Assembly: GCF_024166365.1 (NCBI RefSeq)
Contig: NC_064820.1
Span: 132,204,001 to 132,268,000, forward strand
Source of the DNA: Elephas maximus indicus
Taxonomy: Eukaryota > Chordata > Mammalia > Proboscidea > Elephantidae
Direction of reading: 5' to 3'
DNA: 64,000 nt
Below are positions 46,395-57,330 of this stretch, piece after piece (within the stretch, counting starts at the first letter, position 1; each line of letters opens with the position of its first letter). The notes beneath the pieces were generated by a model. It saw nothing but the letters and a program-made list of their open reading frames with translations. It ran no database searches and had not been told where the DNA came from. The translations under genes and the position numbers were made by a program.

Positions 46395-46740
46395 TTGATC
46401 TATTGCTTCATAACACTAACCCAAAACAAAAACCCAGTGCCCTCGAGTCGATTCTGACTCATAGTGACCCTATAGGACGGAGTATAACTATTCCCACAAA
46501 CTCACCGGTTTAAAACACACACATTTATAATTTCAGTTTCGTATGGCAGGCACGGCTCAGTTGGATCCTCTGCAAAGCTGCAGAAAACAGTATTGGCTGG
46601 GGCTATGATGTCATATGATGTTCAAGTGGAGAAGGATTCACTTCCACACTCATGTGATTGTTGGCAAAATTCAGCTCCTTGTGACTTAAAGAACTAAAGG
46701 CCTCAGTTTCTTGCTGGCTGTTAGGTGGAGGCCAGCCTTA
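46395..46740 (-). mobile_element. MLT1-type LTR interrupted by a truncated AfroSINE
   Basis: Left piece ctattgcttcataacactaa, then the SINE at 46416-46488, then attcccacaaactcaccggt, gcacggctcagttggatcct, tgattgttggcaaaattcag and cagtttcttgctggctgtta. These are complement blocks of an MLT1 LTR. Confidence 0.65.
46416..46488 (-). mobile_element. AfroSINE 3' end, truncated
   Basis: caaaacaaaaacccagtgcc, ctcgagtcgattctgactca and agtgaccctataggacgg. Inserted in the MLT1 LTR. Confidence 0.85.
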
Positions 46741-46745
46741 TTTCT

Positions 46746-47206
46746 GGTGAAGTTTTTCGATAAGCATGTGTTTAATTTTTAGGAGCTCCCAGTTGTCTAG
46801 TTTGTCTTCTGGTGTTGGTGTATTGTTAGTTATGGTTTGTATTCTATTTATGCCATGGTGGCTCAGTGGTTAAGAGCTCAGCTGCTAACAAAAAGGTCAG
46901 CAATTTGAATCCACCAGCCATTCCTTGGAAACCCTGTAAAACCCTATTAGGGCAGTTCTATTCTGTCCTATAGGGTTGCTATGAGTTGGAATTAACCTGA
47001 CAGCAACGGGCTTCTCATGTTGTCTCTATTTTTTCTTTCATGATCTTTATTGTTTTAGGCTTATGTTTAGGTCTTTGACCCATTTTGAGTTAGTTTTTGT
47101 GTCTGGCATGAGGTATGAGCCTTGTTTCTTTTTTTTTTTTTTTAACAGATGGCCATCCAGTTTTACCAGACCATTTTTGTCATGTCTTTTCTTCATGAAT
47201 TGTCTT
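46746..47206 (-). mobile_element. L1 ORF2 3' part, piece 1
   Basis: aggagctcccagttgtctag, ttagttatggtttgtattct, cccattttgagttagttttt and cagatggccatccagtttta are the complement of L1 ORF2. Interrupted by an AfroSINE at 46854-47013; continues at 48185 after a 978-bp insertion. Confidence 0.8.
46854..47013 (+). mobile_element. AfroSINE inside L1
   Basis: ccatggtggctcagtggtta, agagctcagctgctaacaaa, a short extra block near 46937-46950, and ttgctatgagttggaattaa with gacagcaacgggct. Confidence 0.9.
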
Positions 47207-48184
47207 AAAAGCTTACTTGTAGTTATTTAAATTGAGCCACTCAAATTTCACAGAACTAGGAAGAAATGCTACCTAAAACATATATTTTTGGTCTAGAGCT
47301 AAACTGAATTCATTTATTCAACAAATATATCTCTGATATACCAGATTCTTTTCTATGTGCTAGGGATAAAGTGCTGAACAAAACAGTTCTTGATCTCAGC
47401 TTACATTTAGTAAAAGACAAACAATAAGTAAATAAATCAATATATAAATGCTAAAAAAAAAAAAATTTTTTTTTAAAATGCCGTATTAGAGTAAGGGAAT
47501 AGAGTGTAACTGTAGAGGAATATTTTTAGACAAAGTAGTTATTAAATGAAATGAATTTCATTCAGTTTTCAAATGAAATGAATTAGTTATTACTAATGAA
47601 ATGGGGAGCAAACATTGTACATATGAGAGGCAAAAGCATTCCAGGTAGAGGCCCTGGAGGGCAAGAGGAAAAGCCCAAGAATCAGAATGAGCTTGACATG
47701 GTCCGGAGCATCAAAGAAGCCAGTGTATCTCTAGTGGTGTTAGCAAGTGGTAGAGTGGTAGAAAATGAGTTTGGAGGGATAGCCAGGATCAAATTATGTG
47801 GGGCTATGACAGCAGCTTTGGATTTAATTCTAAGTGGAAGAATAGGGATCAAGAGTGAAAGCTAGAAGGCAAATTAGAAAAGTTACTGTATTAAGCATAA
47901 GCCCATGGAGGAGACGGACTAGAGGTAATACTGAAATAAATAAATAACGGTCATATGTAAGGTATATTTTGAAGGTGTTACTGAATGTTTTGCTAAAGGA
48001 ATGGATGTGGAAATGAGGGAAAGGCAGGAGGTTAAATGACCATCATTGTCCAGTTCAGGACAACTGTTAATTACATCCTTAAATATAAATTCAGTACTCT
48101 CTTTAAGGCGGAGGAATTGCTAATTTTATTCATTGCTGTCCCCTTGGGAGGATTTGATGATGGATATCTTAAAAAAAAGAAAAA
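47207..48184 (+). other. Insertion of ancient-repeat-bearing sequence with poly-A-like end, inside L1
   Basis: Lies between two adjoining parts of one L1. It contains ancient repeat blocks (attcatttattcaacaaata, tatgtgctagggataaagtg, caaaagcattccaggtagag, aagaagccagtgtatctcta, gctttggatttaattctaag) and ends in aaaaaaaagaaaaa at 48171-48184. A weak flanking duplication, gaattgtctt (47197-47206) and gattggactt (48185-48194), matches at 7 of 10. The 89-codon frame at 47596-47865 lies in the ancient repeat and shows no domain. It may be a retroposed transcript of unknown origin. Confidence 0.5.
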
Positions 48185-48404
48185 GATTGGACTTTGGTCC
48201 TATGTCAAAGACCAGCTGACCACAAGTGGATGGATTTATATCTGAGTTCTCGATTCTGTTCCACTGGGCTATATATCTGTCATTGTACCAGTACCAGGCT
48301 ATTTTGTCTACTGTGGCTGTATAGTAGGTTCTGAGATCAGGCTGTATGAGGCCTTCTACTTTGTTCTTTTTCTTCAATAATGCTTTGCTTATTCTGGGGT
48401 AAGG
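48185..48404 (-). mobile_element. L1 ORF2 3' part, piece 2
   Basis: gtcaaagaccagctgaccac, ttctcgattctgttccactg, accagtaccaggctattttg and gtggctgtatagtaggttct continue the L1 of 46746-47206. Confidence 0.85.
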
Positions 48405-48419
48405 TAAATCTTATTAGAT

Positions 48420-49120
48420 TTCCAGAAGGAATTCTTTTGTAATGGACATAATTATTAAATAGATATGAAACTATATATGCTCAAGAAGAGCAAAGCAATA
48501 TATCAAAGAGCAGTAGGAGAGAACTTACCTTTCCAGGTATTAGGATATACTGTAAGGCCTCTGTAATCAATGTGGTGTAAGAAAAGGAATAGATGAATCA
48601 CTCAGCAAAACAAAATAGGAAATTAAGGCATAGATTCCAATATATTAGAATTAATATATTACAAATTGTAATCAATAAAAATAAATTAATTAATGTTTTA
48701 GTGTATAAATTATGTGAACTAAGATATTTGTAGCATCCTTGTTTATCAAGGTAAAAATTCTGGAAACAAAGTAAATGTTCAAAAACGGAGAAATGATTGC
48801 ATAATTTATATTTATATTTTGTAGCCAGTGAAAATACAAATTAAAGCTGGACCAATTATCTTAGAGCAATCCCTTTGAGCTATGACTAAGGAAAGCAAGA
48901 TGCAGACAGGAATAAATAATATCACATTTTTAAAAAACAAAAATGACTATATATATAGTAGTACATTTTCAGGTGTATATTCATATATTCACATGTATCT
49001 GTATAAGAGGATGATGAAAATAAGAAAATAAGAAAGGGCATGGAAATTGTTGGCAGGTTCTTACGGTTCAGGCTTTTATAAGTGAAGGATAAAAGGAACG
49101 GCACTGAAAACTATACTTAT
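48420..49120 (+). mobile_element. Old L1 ORF2/3' fragment A
   Basis: atatactgtaaggcctctgt, aatcaatgtggtgtaagaaa, gcatccttgtttatcaaggt and ggaaacaaagtaaatgttca follow the L1 ORF2 C-terminal order. Heavily decayed. Confidence 0.6.
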
Positions 49121-49149
49121 TTTTTATATTTAAAAGAAAAAAATGAAAT

Positions 49150-49790
49150 TAAAACCAAAATAAGATAATTTTTTCACCTTTTAGATTAACAAAGGTACAT
49201 ATATTTGAAAACACATCAGTGAGAGTTTGGGGAAATAAACCCTCTCGCACACTGACCTTGTGAATGAAATTTGATACATCTCTAGGGCTCATCATACCTA
49301 TCAAAATTCAAAATGCATATACCCTTTGATTCACTAATTTTACTCCTAGGAGTTTATCTTACAAATATATTCAAGCATGTGTGAAATGTACGAGAATATT
49401 AATGTCAGCAATGATAGTGCTAGCAAAGGATTAGAAATTCTCTAGATGAACAATGGAGAGCTAATTATATGAGTTATGACACATCCATGCAATAGAATAC
49501 TTCCCAGCTGTTCTATCAAATAAGGCATCTCCATTTGTTCTGAAAGGGAGTAATTGTCAGAATATATGGTTAAATAAAAAATGCAAAGTACAGAAGAATG
49601 TATATAGATTGCTATCATTTGTGTTCTAAAGCAAGTGTGTGCATGTATGTGTGTGTGGTTTATACGCATAGATCACCTCTGGAAGCTCTATGAGAAATTG
49701 GAGACAATGGATTATCTCTAGGTAGGGAGAGGGGGAACCTGGCAGGTTGAGTTGAGTTGATTCATGTTTGTTTTGTACCTTGGGCTATGT
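49150..49790 (+). mobile_element. Old L1 3' fragment B
   Basis: atcaaaattcaaaatgcata, accctttgattcactaattt, actcctaggagtttatctta, gacacatccatgcaatagaa and gattgctatcatttgtgttc match the end of an old L1. It may be the same insertion as 48420-49120 or a second copy. Confidence 0.65.
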
Positions 49791-50668
49791 TATTTATTTA
49801 AAACTAAAATACTTTCAAAATTATTGTTAGGGATTTATACAGAAACAACAAAAGTAATGTATTCAAGCACAGTAACTAAATATCAGAGAGGCTTTATTGG
49901 AATACTTAGTAAATTGACAGAACTTTCTAATATTCCCAAATAATTTATATTTATAAAACTTTAGAAACTTATTCTGTACTATAAAACTTTTAACATTTTA
50001 TTTTTAAAAAAGGTTCTTTTATTTCAAAAAGTAATCTTAGAAACCTTTTGAAGTTAAAAGCATTCTTTGAATTAGAACTGAAACAGAAAAGACTACCAGT
50101 ATATTGAAATGATTAAAAGAAGTGTGATAATGGATTTCCTACAGCTCACAGGAGTATGAGCTTGGTTTGATGATTTTAGCTGAGACTGAAGTAAGAAAAG
50201 GTATAATTCCAAAACCTATTGCTCATTCTGTACTTTTTCTCTCCAAGCCAGCAGATTCCTGGATTGGCCTCATTATCCCCAAGCAGGGAATAGCAAAATA
50301 AGCTTACACCTGGTTAAGATTTTAGTTTTAAAATTCTCAATTTTTTTCTGCAGTGCAGCTAGATGTCTAAGGTTTCATACATTTTTTTAATTAGTACTTA
50401 ATAACTGTTTTATTTTTCTTTTCTCTGAGTTTTGTTTAGAGTCAAGATAGCCTGATGATTTTCATAGTCAAATCTGATGTTATAGGTACTTTCCATATGT
50501 TCATTTTCTGATGGGATGATGAATATGTCAGTTTAATGCTACATATTGGAACAAATGATATGACAATAAAACCAACTCTCAGGACTATTTACATTGATTA
50601 TATTTACTGATATGGTATTGTATCAAAGTGTCACCAATAATTCTTTGGAATGTCAATTAACTTAGTTT
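49791..50668. other. AT-rich non-coding, nothing recognised
   Basis: No repeat or gene that I can support. Confidence 0.4.
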
Positions 50669-51063
50669 TTCTAAATTTTATTTTGTTTTGTTGTTGAGAA
50701 TATACACAGCAACATACACCAATTCAACAGTTTCTACATGTACAATTTAGTGTCACTGATTACATTCTTAGAGTTGTGCAACCATTCTCACCCTTCTTTT
50801 CTGAGTTGTTCCTCCCTCATTAATATACCATTACTGAACATTTGGTCAAAGATTCATAGAAGAAACCTGATCAAAAGGGGGAAAATGCAGAAGAGAATTT
50901 CAAGTTACCATGGAATCTAGACTTTCTGGAGCCATGGAGGGTAGGTAGATGAACTGCTGAAACTATTGCCCTAAAATAATCTTTAAACCTTAAACCAAAA
51001 GTATTCCCCAAAGTCACCATAAAACTGAACAATAACTTAGCTTAACTAGTAAAAAAGTTTTGC
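50669..51063 (-). mobile_element. L1-type 3' UTR with internal inversion
   Basis: Left part (to about 50835) is a minus-strand L1 tail (ttgttgagaatatacacagc, gtttctacatgtacaattta) related to 30114-30289. The right part (about 50836-51063) is inverted: its complement (agggcaatagtttcagcag type) parallels 30650-30668 in the minus-strand L1. This is the layout left by twin priming. Confidence 0.6.
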
Positions 51064-52261
51064 CAATTATTTTTTAAGGTTTTTATGTCTCTAAACTCCT
51101 AATGATTAAAACCACATTAATACTTCCAAAAATAAACAAACCGTTTTATGCCTATAAGATCGATGTGCTCCATAAACTTATAGTTTAAAATAGAAGAAAT
51201 AACCCATTTAAAACTGAATTTCTCTTTTTAAAAGTCACCTAAAAGCAACGTGAAGAACACAAAACAAACTCTCAGATTCCATTTTCAATGAAATTAGGCG
51301 GTCTAAGTAACCCCAAACTACAAAGTAGGAGAATGAGTTACCAACTACAGTAAAGGTCAAATACTGATTAGTGGGTACTGAAGAAGGTTGCTCATGGCTG
51401 TAGAATATAGACAGAACCTACCTAAAAAAAAAAAAAAAAAACTTTTTTTTTTTTTTTTTTACATAGCTGGAATTTCAAGTACATCCTGTGGAGCAAAATC
51501 AACCTTCCCTTATTTAAATCACTGGGAATATTTTTGTGGGCTGAAGCTGAAAGCTCTTTTGAACCAGGTTTGTCACACTATCTTGAGGAGCAGGGAAGAA
51601 GCTCCTGAAGGAAGAAGCATATTTAGAGCCATATTTGCAGGAAGTAATCTGTCATTGAGGGAGTGCAGAGGAGAAGGACTAGTGTGAGCATCACTAAAGC
51701 TGCCAGTCTCCTGTTGAGAAAAAGTAAAGTGTAAGAACCTTCTCACCAATCACCATCATAAGGCAAATTTCTGCCAGCCTTCGCTTTCCACCTACATAAA
51801 CTTCTTGCAAATAGCTGCTTCTGGAAGAAATCACCTTATTAACAGTTGGTTAAAGTTGAGTAATAATTCAAAAAGCCTTGAAAGCAGGATCTAAAAATAC
51901 AAACAATAAGAAAATATAGAAAAAGATAAGAAATAAATGATAAATACCAATTACCTAAGTATGTTGTCAAGGAGCAGAAGATAACATAACTTTTCTGTGT
52001 AAATGGTTAAAAAAAGAAAAAAGAGGCAACTTTCCATACCATACAAGGGATCAAAGCACAGAAATGATAGTTCAAGGAGGAAAATGAGACGACAATGAAA
52101 AGAAATGTAACCTGAGTTTGTAGAAATCTGATTTTTAAAATGGTAGAAAAAAATTACAGAAATCAAGGCTAATTTGCAAGCAGACTTGGAGGCTTGGAGG
52201 GCAAGGTTAAGAAATGCTAGAAAAATTAAATGAAAAAATATCAAATAGTTTTTAAATAATC
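51064..52261. other. Non-coding; A18-C-T18 palindrome
   Basis: A-run at 51424-51441, one C, T-run at 51443-51460. The 99-codon frame at 51388-51687 runs through this palindrome and is not a gene. The rest is unassigned. Confidence 0.45.
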
Positions 52262-53050
52262 TAAGGTCAATAAGTGAGGTTTCCTTTTTCTTTCCTGATG
52301 TTGGTTATTAGTGTCTCCTCTCTTTTCCGACAAATTTGGCAAGAGGTTTATCAGTAGTGTTGATTTTCTCAAAGAACAAGCTTTTGGTTACATTAATTTT
52401 TCTGTATTGTTTTTCTGTTTCCTATTTCATTGATTTTTGCTCTTTTTTTTTTTTTTTACTTATTTTGGGATTCATTTGCTGTTGATTTATTTATTTTTTA
52501 ATTTCTTAAAGTAGAAACTGAGGTCATTGATATGAAAACTTTCTTTTCCTAACATAGGAATTCAGGGCTGTAAATTTCCCCCTAGGTAGTGCTTTAGCAC
52601 CATCTCACAAATGTTGATATTTTGTATTTTTTATATTTACTCAGTCCATAATATTTCCTAATTTCCCATTTGATTTTTTTTTTTTTCTGTGATACCATGG
52701 CCTATGTAGGAATGTGTCATTTCACTGCAGATATTAGGAGATTTTTCAGAGTTCTTTATGTTTTTTATGTTATTGATTTCTAAATTAATTCCATTGTATT
52801 CATTCTGGGGACATAGTTTGTATGACTTAAATCCTTTTAAAATCTGAGACTTGCTTTCTGGTCCAGAATATGATCTGTCTTGGTAAATGTTATGATGCAC
52901 TCGAATAGAATGTGTATTCTGCTGTCATTGATGGAGTGTTCTGTAAAAGTCAATCAGGTCAAGTTGGTTGTGTGTGTTCTGTCTGTGCACTGATTTTCTG
53001 TCTACTTGTTTCATCAATTATTGGAGATGGTTATTTAAATATCTGACTTA
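52262..53050 (-). mobile_element. L1 ORF2 fragment
   Basis: gtttcctttttctttcctga, gttgattttctcaaagaaca, cctatttcattgatttttgc, gctgtaaatttccccctagg and ttgcactggtcc-type blocks are the complement of L1 ORF2 between endonuclease and reverse transcriptase. T-rich, decayed. Confidence 0.75.
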
Positions 53051-53183
53051 GTTGTGGATTTGTCTATTGCAAAATTTATTCTTACTAGTAAAAAAAAAAG
53101 GTTGAAAGTCAAGGTCATGTTGATAGCATCAGAAATATATACAAAATAATATCCATAATTATTTATTTTTAAATTCACACTGG

Positions 53184-53238
<55 letters not shown>

Positions 53239-53243
53239 TATAT
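53184..53243. repeat. (TA)n microsatellite with short (CA)n
   Basis: About 45 bases of perfect TA followed by cacacacaca and tatata. Likely polymorphic. Confidence 0.95.
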
Positions 53244-53249
53244 AGCCTT

Positions 53250-53780
53250 GTGGTTTTCCAGATGACATTTACAAGAAATGCATCAGTTCCTATTTTCACA
53301 TTGAGGTAAAAATGTATTTAATTCAAATTGGCTAAAAAAATATCCAACGGACTATGAATCCATATCAACTAAATTTGGTAATCTGGTTGCCATGCAAACC
53401 ATTTGTTTGAGCTGGTCAACGGGCAACTTAAAAACCGGTTGACATGGTGATAATTTCTCTGTTATGGAATTGACTTGTCTAAAAATAGAATTGCACTGAA
53501 TGAAGCTCTTTTAAATCATCTTTCTAATACTCTTTTCACTGAAAATTCACTGATGCATTTGCTATTGCCTCTTTCCCATTCTATCTACTAATAACCATAC
53601 AGAGGAAATCCATACAGGCTTTTTCTGTCTTTCAAATTAAGATATCTTTGCACTATCACCTCTCTGACTATTGAGATATTAACTATCATGCTGATAAAGA
53701 GAAGGCCCTCTTTCTTTCAATAAAGTGGCAAAGCTTTAGTAAATGAAATATTGATACATAAACACAAAGAAGATCAATAA
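53250..53780. promoter_or_regulatory. Candidate conserved non-coding element
   Basis: Repeat-free and compositionally distinct from its surroundings. Contains tggttgccatgcaaacca (53384-53401), close to the RFX X-box palindrome, a second caacgggcaac at 53418-53428, and AACCGGTT at 53433-53440, a perfect Grainyhead-type palindrome. Motif identity is from sequence; activity and conservation are inference. Confidence 0.35.
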
Positions 53781-55145
53781 ATGAAAATGAGATATTATGA
53801 TTTTTTTTTAACCTTTGAGGTTGCCAAAGACTTCCAAGGATTAAGTGTAGACATTCAGGTCAAAAGAGCAAAGGTAGACCAAAGCACTTCTGGCCAAAGT
53901 AATGATATACACAGTTTGGTTTGAACTTTATAAATTATAATTACTAACAAGGGGATTACATTATACCTATTAAACATAGATTTTCAATAAAGCAGTTAAG
54001 AGTAAAATGATTTTCTTCTTACCTATAACTTTATGAGTGGCAATCTTCATCACACATATAATAAGTAATGAAATAATTGGTTATACAGCAGTCTTTAGTC
54101 AAAAGAAGTTTAGCCTTTTTATTTGCATGCATCAAATAAAAGAAATCACTGTTTATGGGAATAAAACTCTAAAAAAAAAATCTAAAGATTCTAAGGGATG
54201 GGGCAGGAAAATACAAAGTCTTCCGTGAAACTGAGTTATTCCCAACTCATCTTATGGAATTATAGAAACTTCTCTGGCTAATATTTAGGATATTTTTATA
54301 TATGTGAAACACTTCGGGTAAAGACTCATATCATGACCACACCAGGGAACGACAACAGGAACAATGACCAAATGTTTCCATTTGCTAGTCATCATTATTG
54401 GACTGTCAGAGCCACTTCCAAGTGGAGTCGTTCATTCATTTAGAAGTGTGGAGAGCAGGGATAGCTTAACTAAACAGTGTATCTTACTCATAGTGTCCCT
54501 TTGTTTCAAGTTTCCATCATCCTCTGGAATTCCTGCCAAGACTACATATGCTATGTGGTTTCCTGAACTCAAAGTCATTTAAAAGGTACTTCTGAATATC
54601 TGCCTTTGCACTCATGAAACCTCTGTAAAGATTTTCATGAAGTAAATCTTACAGAAGGAACCAAAAGGTATAAAACATGCTGAAAAGTAACATAACTAAT
54701 TTCACCAAAGGATTACTTTAAAAAATGTTATGCCATCCCCAATAACATTTTAAATATTGAATGGCTAAAAGTACAAAGTTGAATGACTAGAAGTACAAAG
54801 TCTACATTTCAATTAAATTTGTTTGAAATGTGTTTATTACTTAAATAAGACGTAACTCGTAATGATTACCATATATTTATAAAGTGGATCTTCAAAAGAA
54901 GTGAACATGTATTTGTTGGGATTTCAAAGCACCACACTTGCCCTTTGAAAAATCTGAGAAATGAAACAAAGGAGTACCACAGTGGGGCCCAAATATCATT
55001 TATATCACTGTCAGAGGCCCAGTTGGAGAACATGGCTCAAACGCAGTTAGCTGTGTGGGCCTATTAATACCGCTCATCAGAATTAGATGACCTAACTCAC
55101 ATAGTCAGGGCAGTGCTGGAGAGGGGTAGTTCTCCCCACCAGCCC
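53781..55145. other. Non-coding, nothing recognised
   Basis: AT-rich; a short imperfect direct repeat (about 21 bp, ttgaatggctaaaagtacaaag type) at 54758-54801. No gene seen. Confidence 0.4.
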
Positions 55146-55163
55146 CACTGCCCCCTACTGGCT
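55146..55163 (-). promoter_or_regulatory. CTCF-type motif
   Basis: The complement reads agCCAGTAGGGGGCAGTG, matching every position of the usual CCASYAGRKGGCRSY core. It lies in a locally GC-rich stretch (55120-55165). Binding is inferred. Confidence 0.5.
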
Positions 55164-55672
55164 CATTGGTAGAGGGCCAGAAGAATAAGGAATTCACAGT
55201 TCCTCTGGCAGCTTGTTCTCAAGAGGAAGAAGGGAAACTGAGTCACCATGCCAAATTAAAAAAAAAAAATTATTCTTCCCCAATTCCCAACGAAATAAGG
55301 TATTCCACCCTAAAATGGGAGTGTGGTGAGAGGGTATCTTTCCTTGTGGATATTAGAAGTTAGCACTCTAGTGATATTATTTCTTAACCTTTCTAAAGGG
55401 CATAAGAACAGATAAATGGTACATACAAAAAAGCTATCTAAAATGAGACAGGCAAAAGATATTTCTTTTTCTCTCTTGGAGGGTATCTTTATAGATTAAA
55501 GGGCCCATATTCTTCAGAAATTAAATTTTAAGGAAAATCAATAGATTGAGGGTGAGGCTAGGCTATACATTAAAGGACACTTAAGAGTCATATAAAACAA
55601 AAAGAAACGGGAAAAATTACACTATAGTGCTTAGGGTACACACGGGTGATATAAGAAAACAGTATAAATGTT
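55164..55672. other. Non-coding, nothing recognised
   Basis: No recognisable repeat or gene. Confidence 0.4.
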
Positions 55673-55880
55673 TGGGAAGTCCCTGGGTGGTGCAAACAGT
55701 TAAGCGCTTGGCTGCCAACCAAAAGGTTAGAGGCTGGAGCCTACCCAGAGGCACCTTGGAAGAAAGGTGCCTGGTGATCTACTTCTTAAAAATCAGCCAT
55801 TGAAAACTCAGTGGAGCACAGTTATTTTCTGACACACATGGGGTTACCATGAGTCAGAGCCAACTCAAGGGCAACTGGTA
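55673..55880 (+). mobile_element. AfroSINE, long subtype
   Basis: gggaagtccctgggtggtgc, agttaagcgcttggctgcca, acccagaggcaccttggaag, tgatctacttcttaaaaatc, ggggttaccatgagtcagag. It is the complete form of the subtype seen truncated at 1082-1171 and 20655-20828. Confidence 0.9.
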
Positions 55881-55984
55881 AAAAGGCTTAGAAAGTGGCT
55901 TTACTTTTGTGAAGAGAGTAGGGGTTGTGACTAGATAGAGAATGTGGAAGGTCTTTGGAGTGACTGACAAAGCTCTTTCTCTCA

Positions 55985-56290
55985 TTCCTTAGAATGCTGG
56001 GTCCTTGTCAACTTTTAAGTTCAGCCTAACTGTCACCTCCCTAGAAAGTCCACCCTGACCGCTCTATCTAAAGAGGATACTTGTTAATTCCTACCTCAGC
56101 CCTTTGTTTTCTCCACAATACGCATTATAACTTACAGTCCTTTTTTACATGCCCATTTGTTTTGTTTTGTTATCACCTTTTGTCTAGAACGTATGCTCCA
56201 GGAAGGCAAAGAGGTAAAGATTACTGCTGTACCACTAATGCTTATTAGAGACAAGACATATCACTGAGCTTGGAAAGTATTGGTTGACTG
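55985..56290 (-). repeat. L2 3' end
   Basis: aagttcagcctaactgtcac, ctccctagaaagtccaccct, tagaacgtatgctccaggaa and agtattggttgactgagtga follow the L2 terminus in complement. Confidence 0.75.
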
Positions 56291-56379
56291 AGTGATTGAC
56301 ACGCAGAACTCTGTAACTCCAATGTCCTTGTTTTTAACCTCTATATTGTGCTGCTGTATTTAGCCTCATCTATTGTCAC

Positions 56380-56690
56380 TCCTTGTTCCACTTCCTGGAC
56401 TCATAATTCTCACATGTACACTTAGCTATTTTTATTGCTTTGCTTTCCCTTTTTTTCTTTATATTCTCCCATTGCCTCCTTTCATGTGGCTAATGACTAA
56501 TCATTTTTAGCAATACAACTCAGGCATCACATCTGTCTTCTGGAAAACCTTCCCTGATATCTCCTCTTCCTCCAGGCTAAGCTAGGTAGCATCTGCCTTT
56601 CATGTCACTTACCCCAGTTTTATGTGTCTACCTACCCCACTAGGCACTGCGTCAATATTTATTGAAAGAACATAAGGATAGCTGTTGTTC
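56380..56690 (-). repeat. Second L2-like fragment
   Basis: tacaactcaggcatcacatc, ggaaaaccttccctgatatc, aggctaagctaggtagcatc and gtcaatatttattgaaag resemble another L2 subfamily 3' region. Confidence 0.55.
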
Positions 56691-56949
56691 AGGACCAAAT
56701 GATATATAGAAAGAGTTGTTTGTAATTATTCCAACACTTGAATACCTTTCAGAGATAAAAATAATTAACAATAGATCAAACCTACAACTCAGGGCTACTA
56801 TTATTTGTCTGAGCTAGAATAGAGTCAGTTATTTGTAATCAGGCTCATTAGCCATTTTAATTCCATTGATAAAACATTTGTAGATTGTAATGTGCTCACA
56901 TGAAGAAAACTATGAAGATGACCGTTAATTCCTAATAACCACTGATAGC

Positions 56950-57330
56950 ATCACTTAGGATATTTTTGACTGCAACATACAACTGCATCTCGAACCACCT
57001 TAAAATAAAAATTTATCTTTAATAAAAGTAATTCAAAGTAAGGTGTTTCCAGGTTTGTCTGATGACAATTTCATGATGAAATCAGGTTCTTTCATCCTTC
57101 AACTCTGCATCCATTCTCTGACTTCAGTCAGGGCTGCAAGATGGCCCCAGCAGTTTCCTGAATCACTGAATGAAATACTGAGAAAAAGTGGCTTTCTATT
57201 CTTTCTTCCGTGTCTCCTTTATAAGAAGGAGGAATCCTTTTCAAAGAGCTCCTAACAGACTTCCCTTTGTATATTATTGGCCAGCACCAGTGTCTTGCCC
57301 ATCCCTAAACCACTCGCTGCAAGGGAACTG
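56950..57330 (+). repeat. Unclassified old interspersed repeat
   Basis: gaaccaccttaaaataaaaa, gggctgcaagatggccccag, tattattggccagcaccagt and gcccatccctaaaccactcg recall a common ancient mammalian repeat that I cannot name with confidence. The short frame inside has no domain. Confidence 0.4.

Noticed and set aside
53184..53243. Replication origin or matrix attachment site at the TA run
   Set aside because: A plain microsatellite; sequence alone gives no support.
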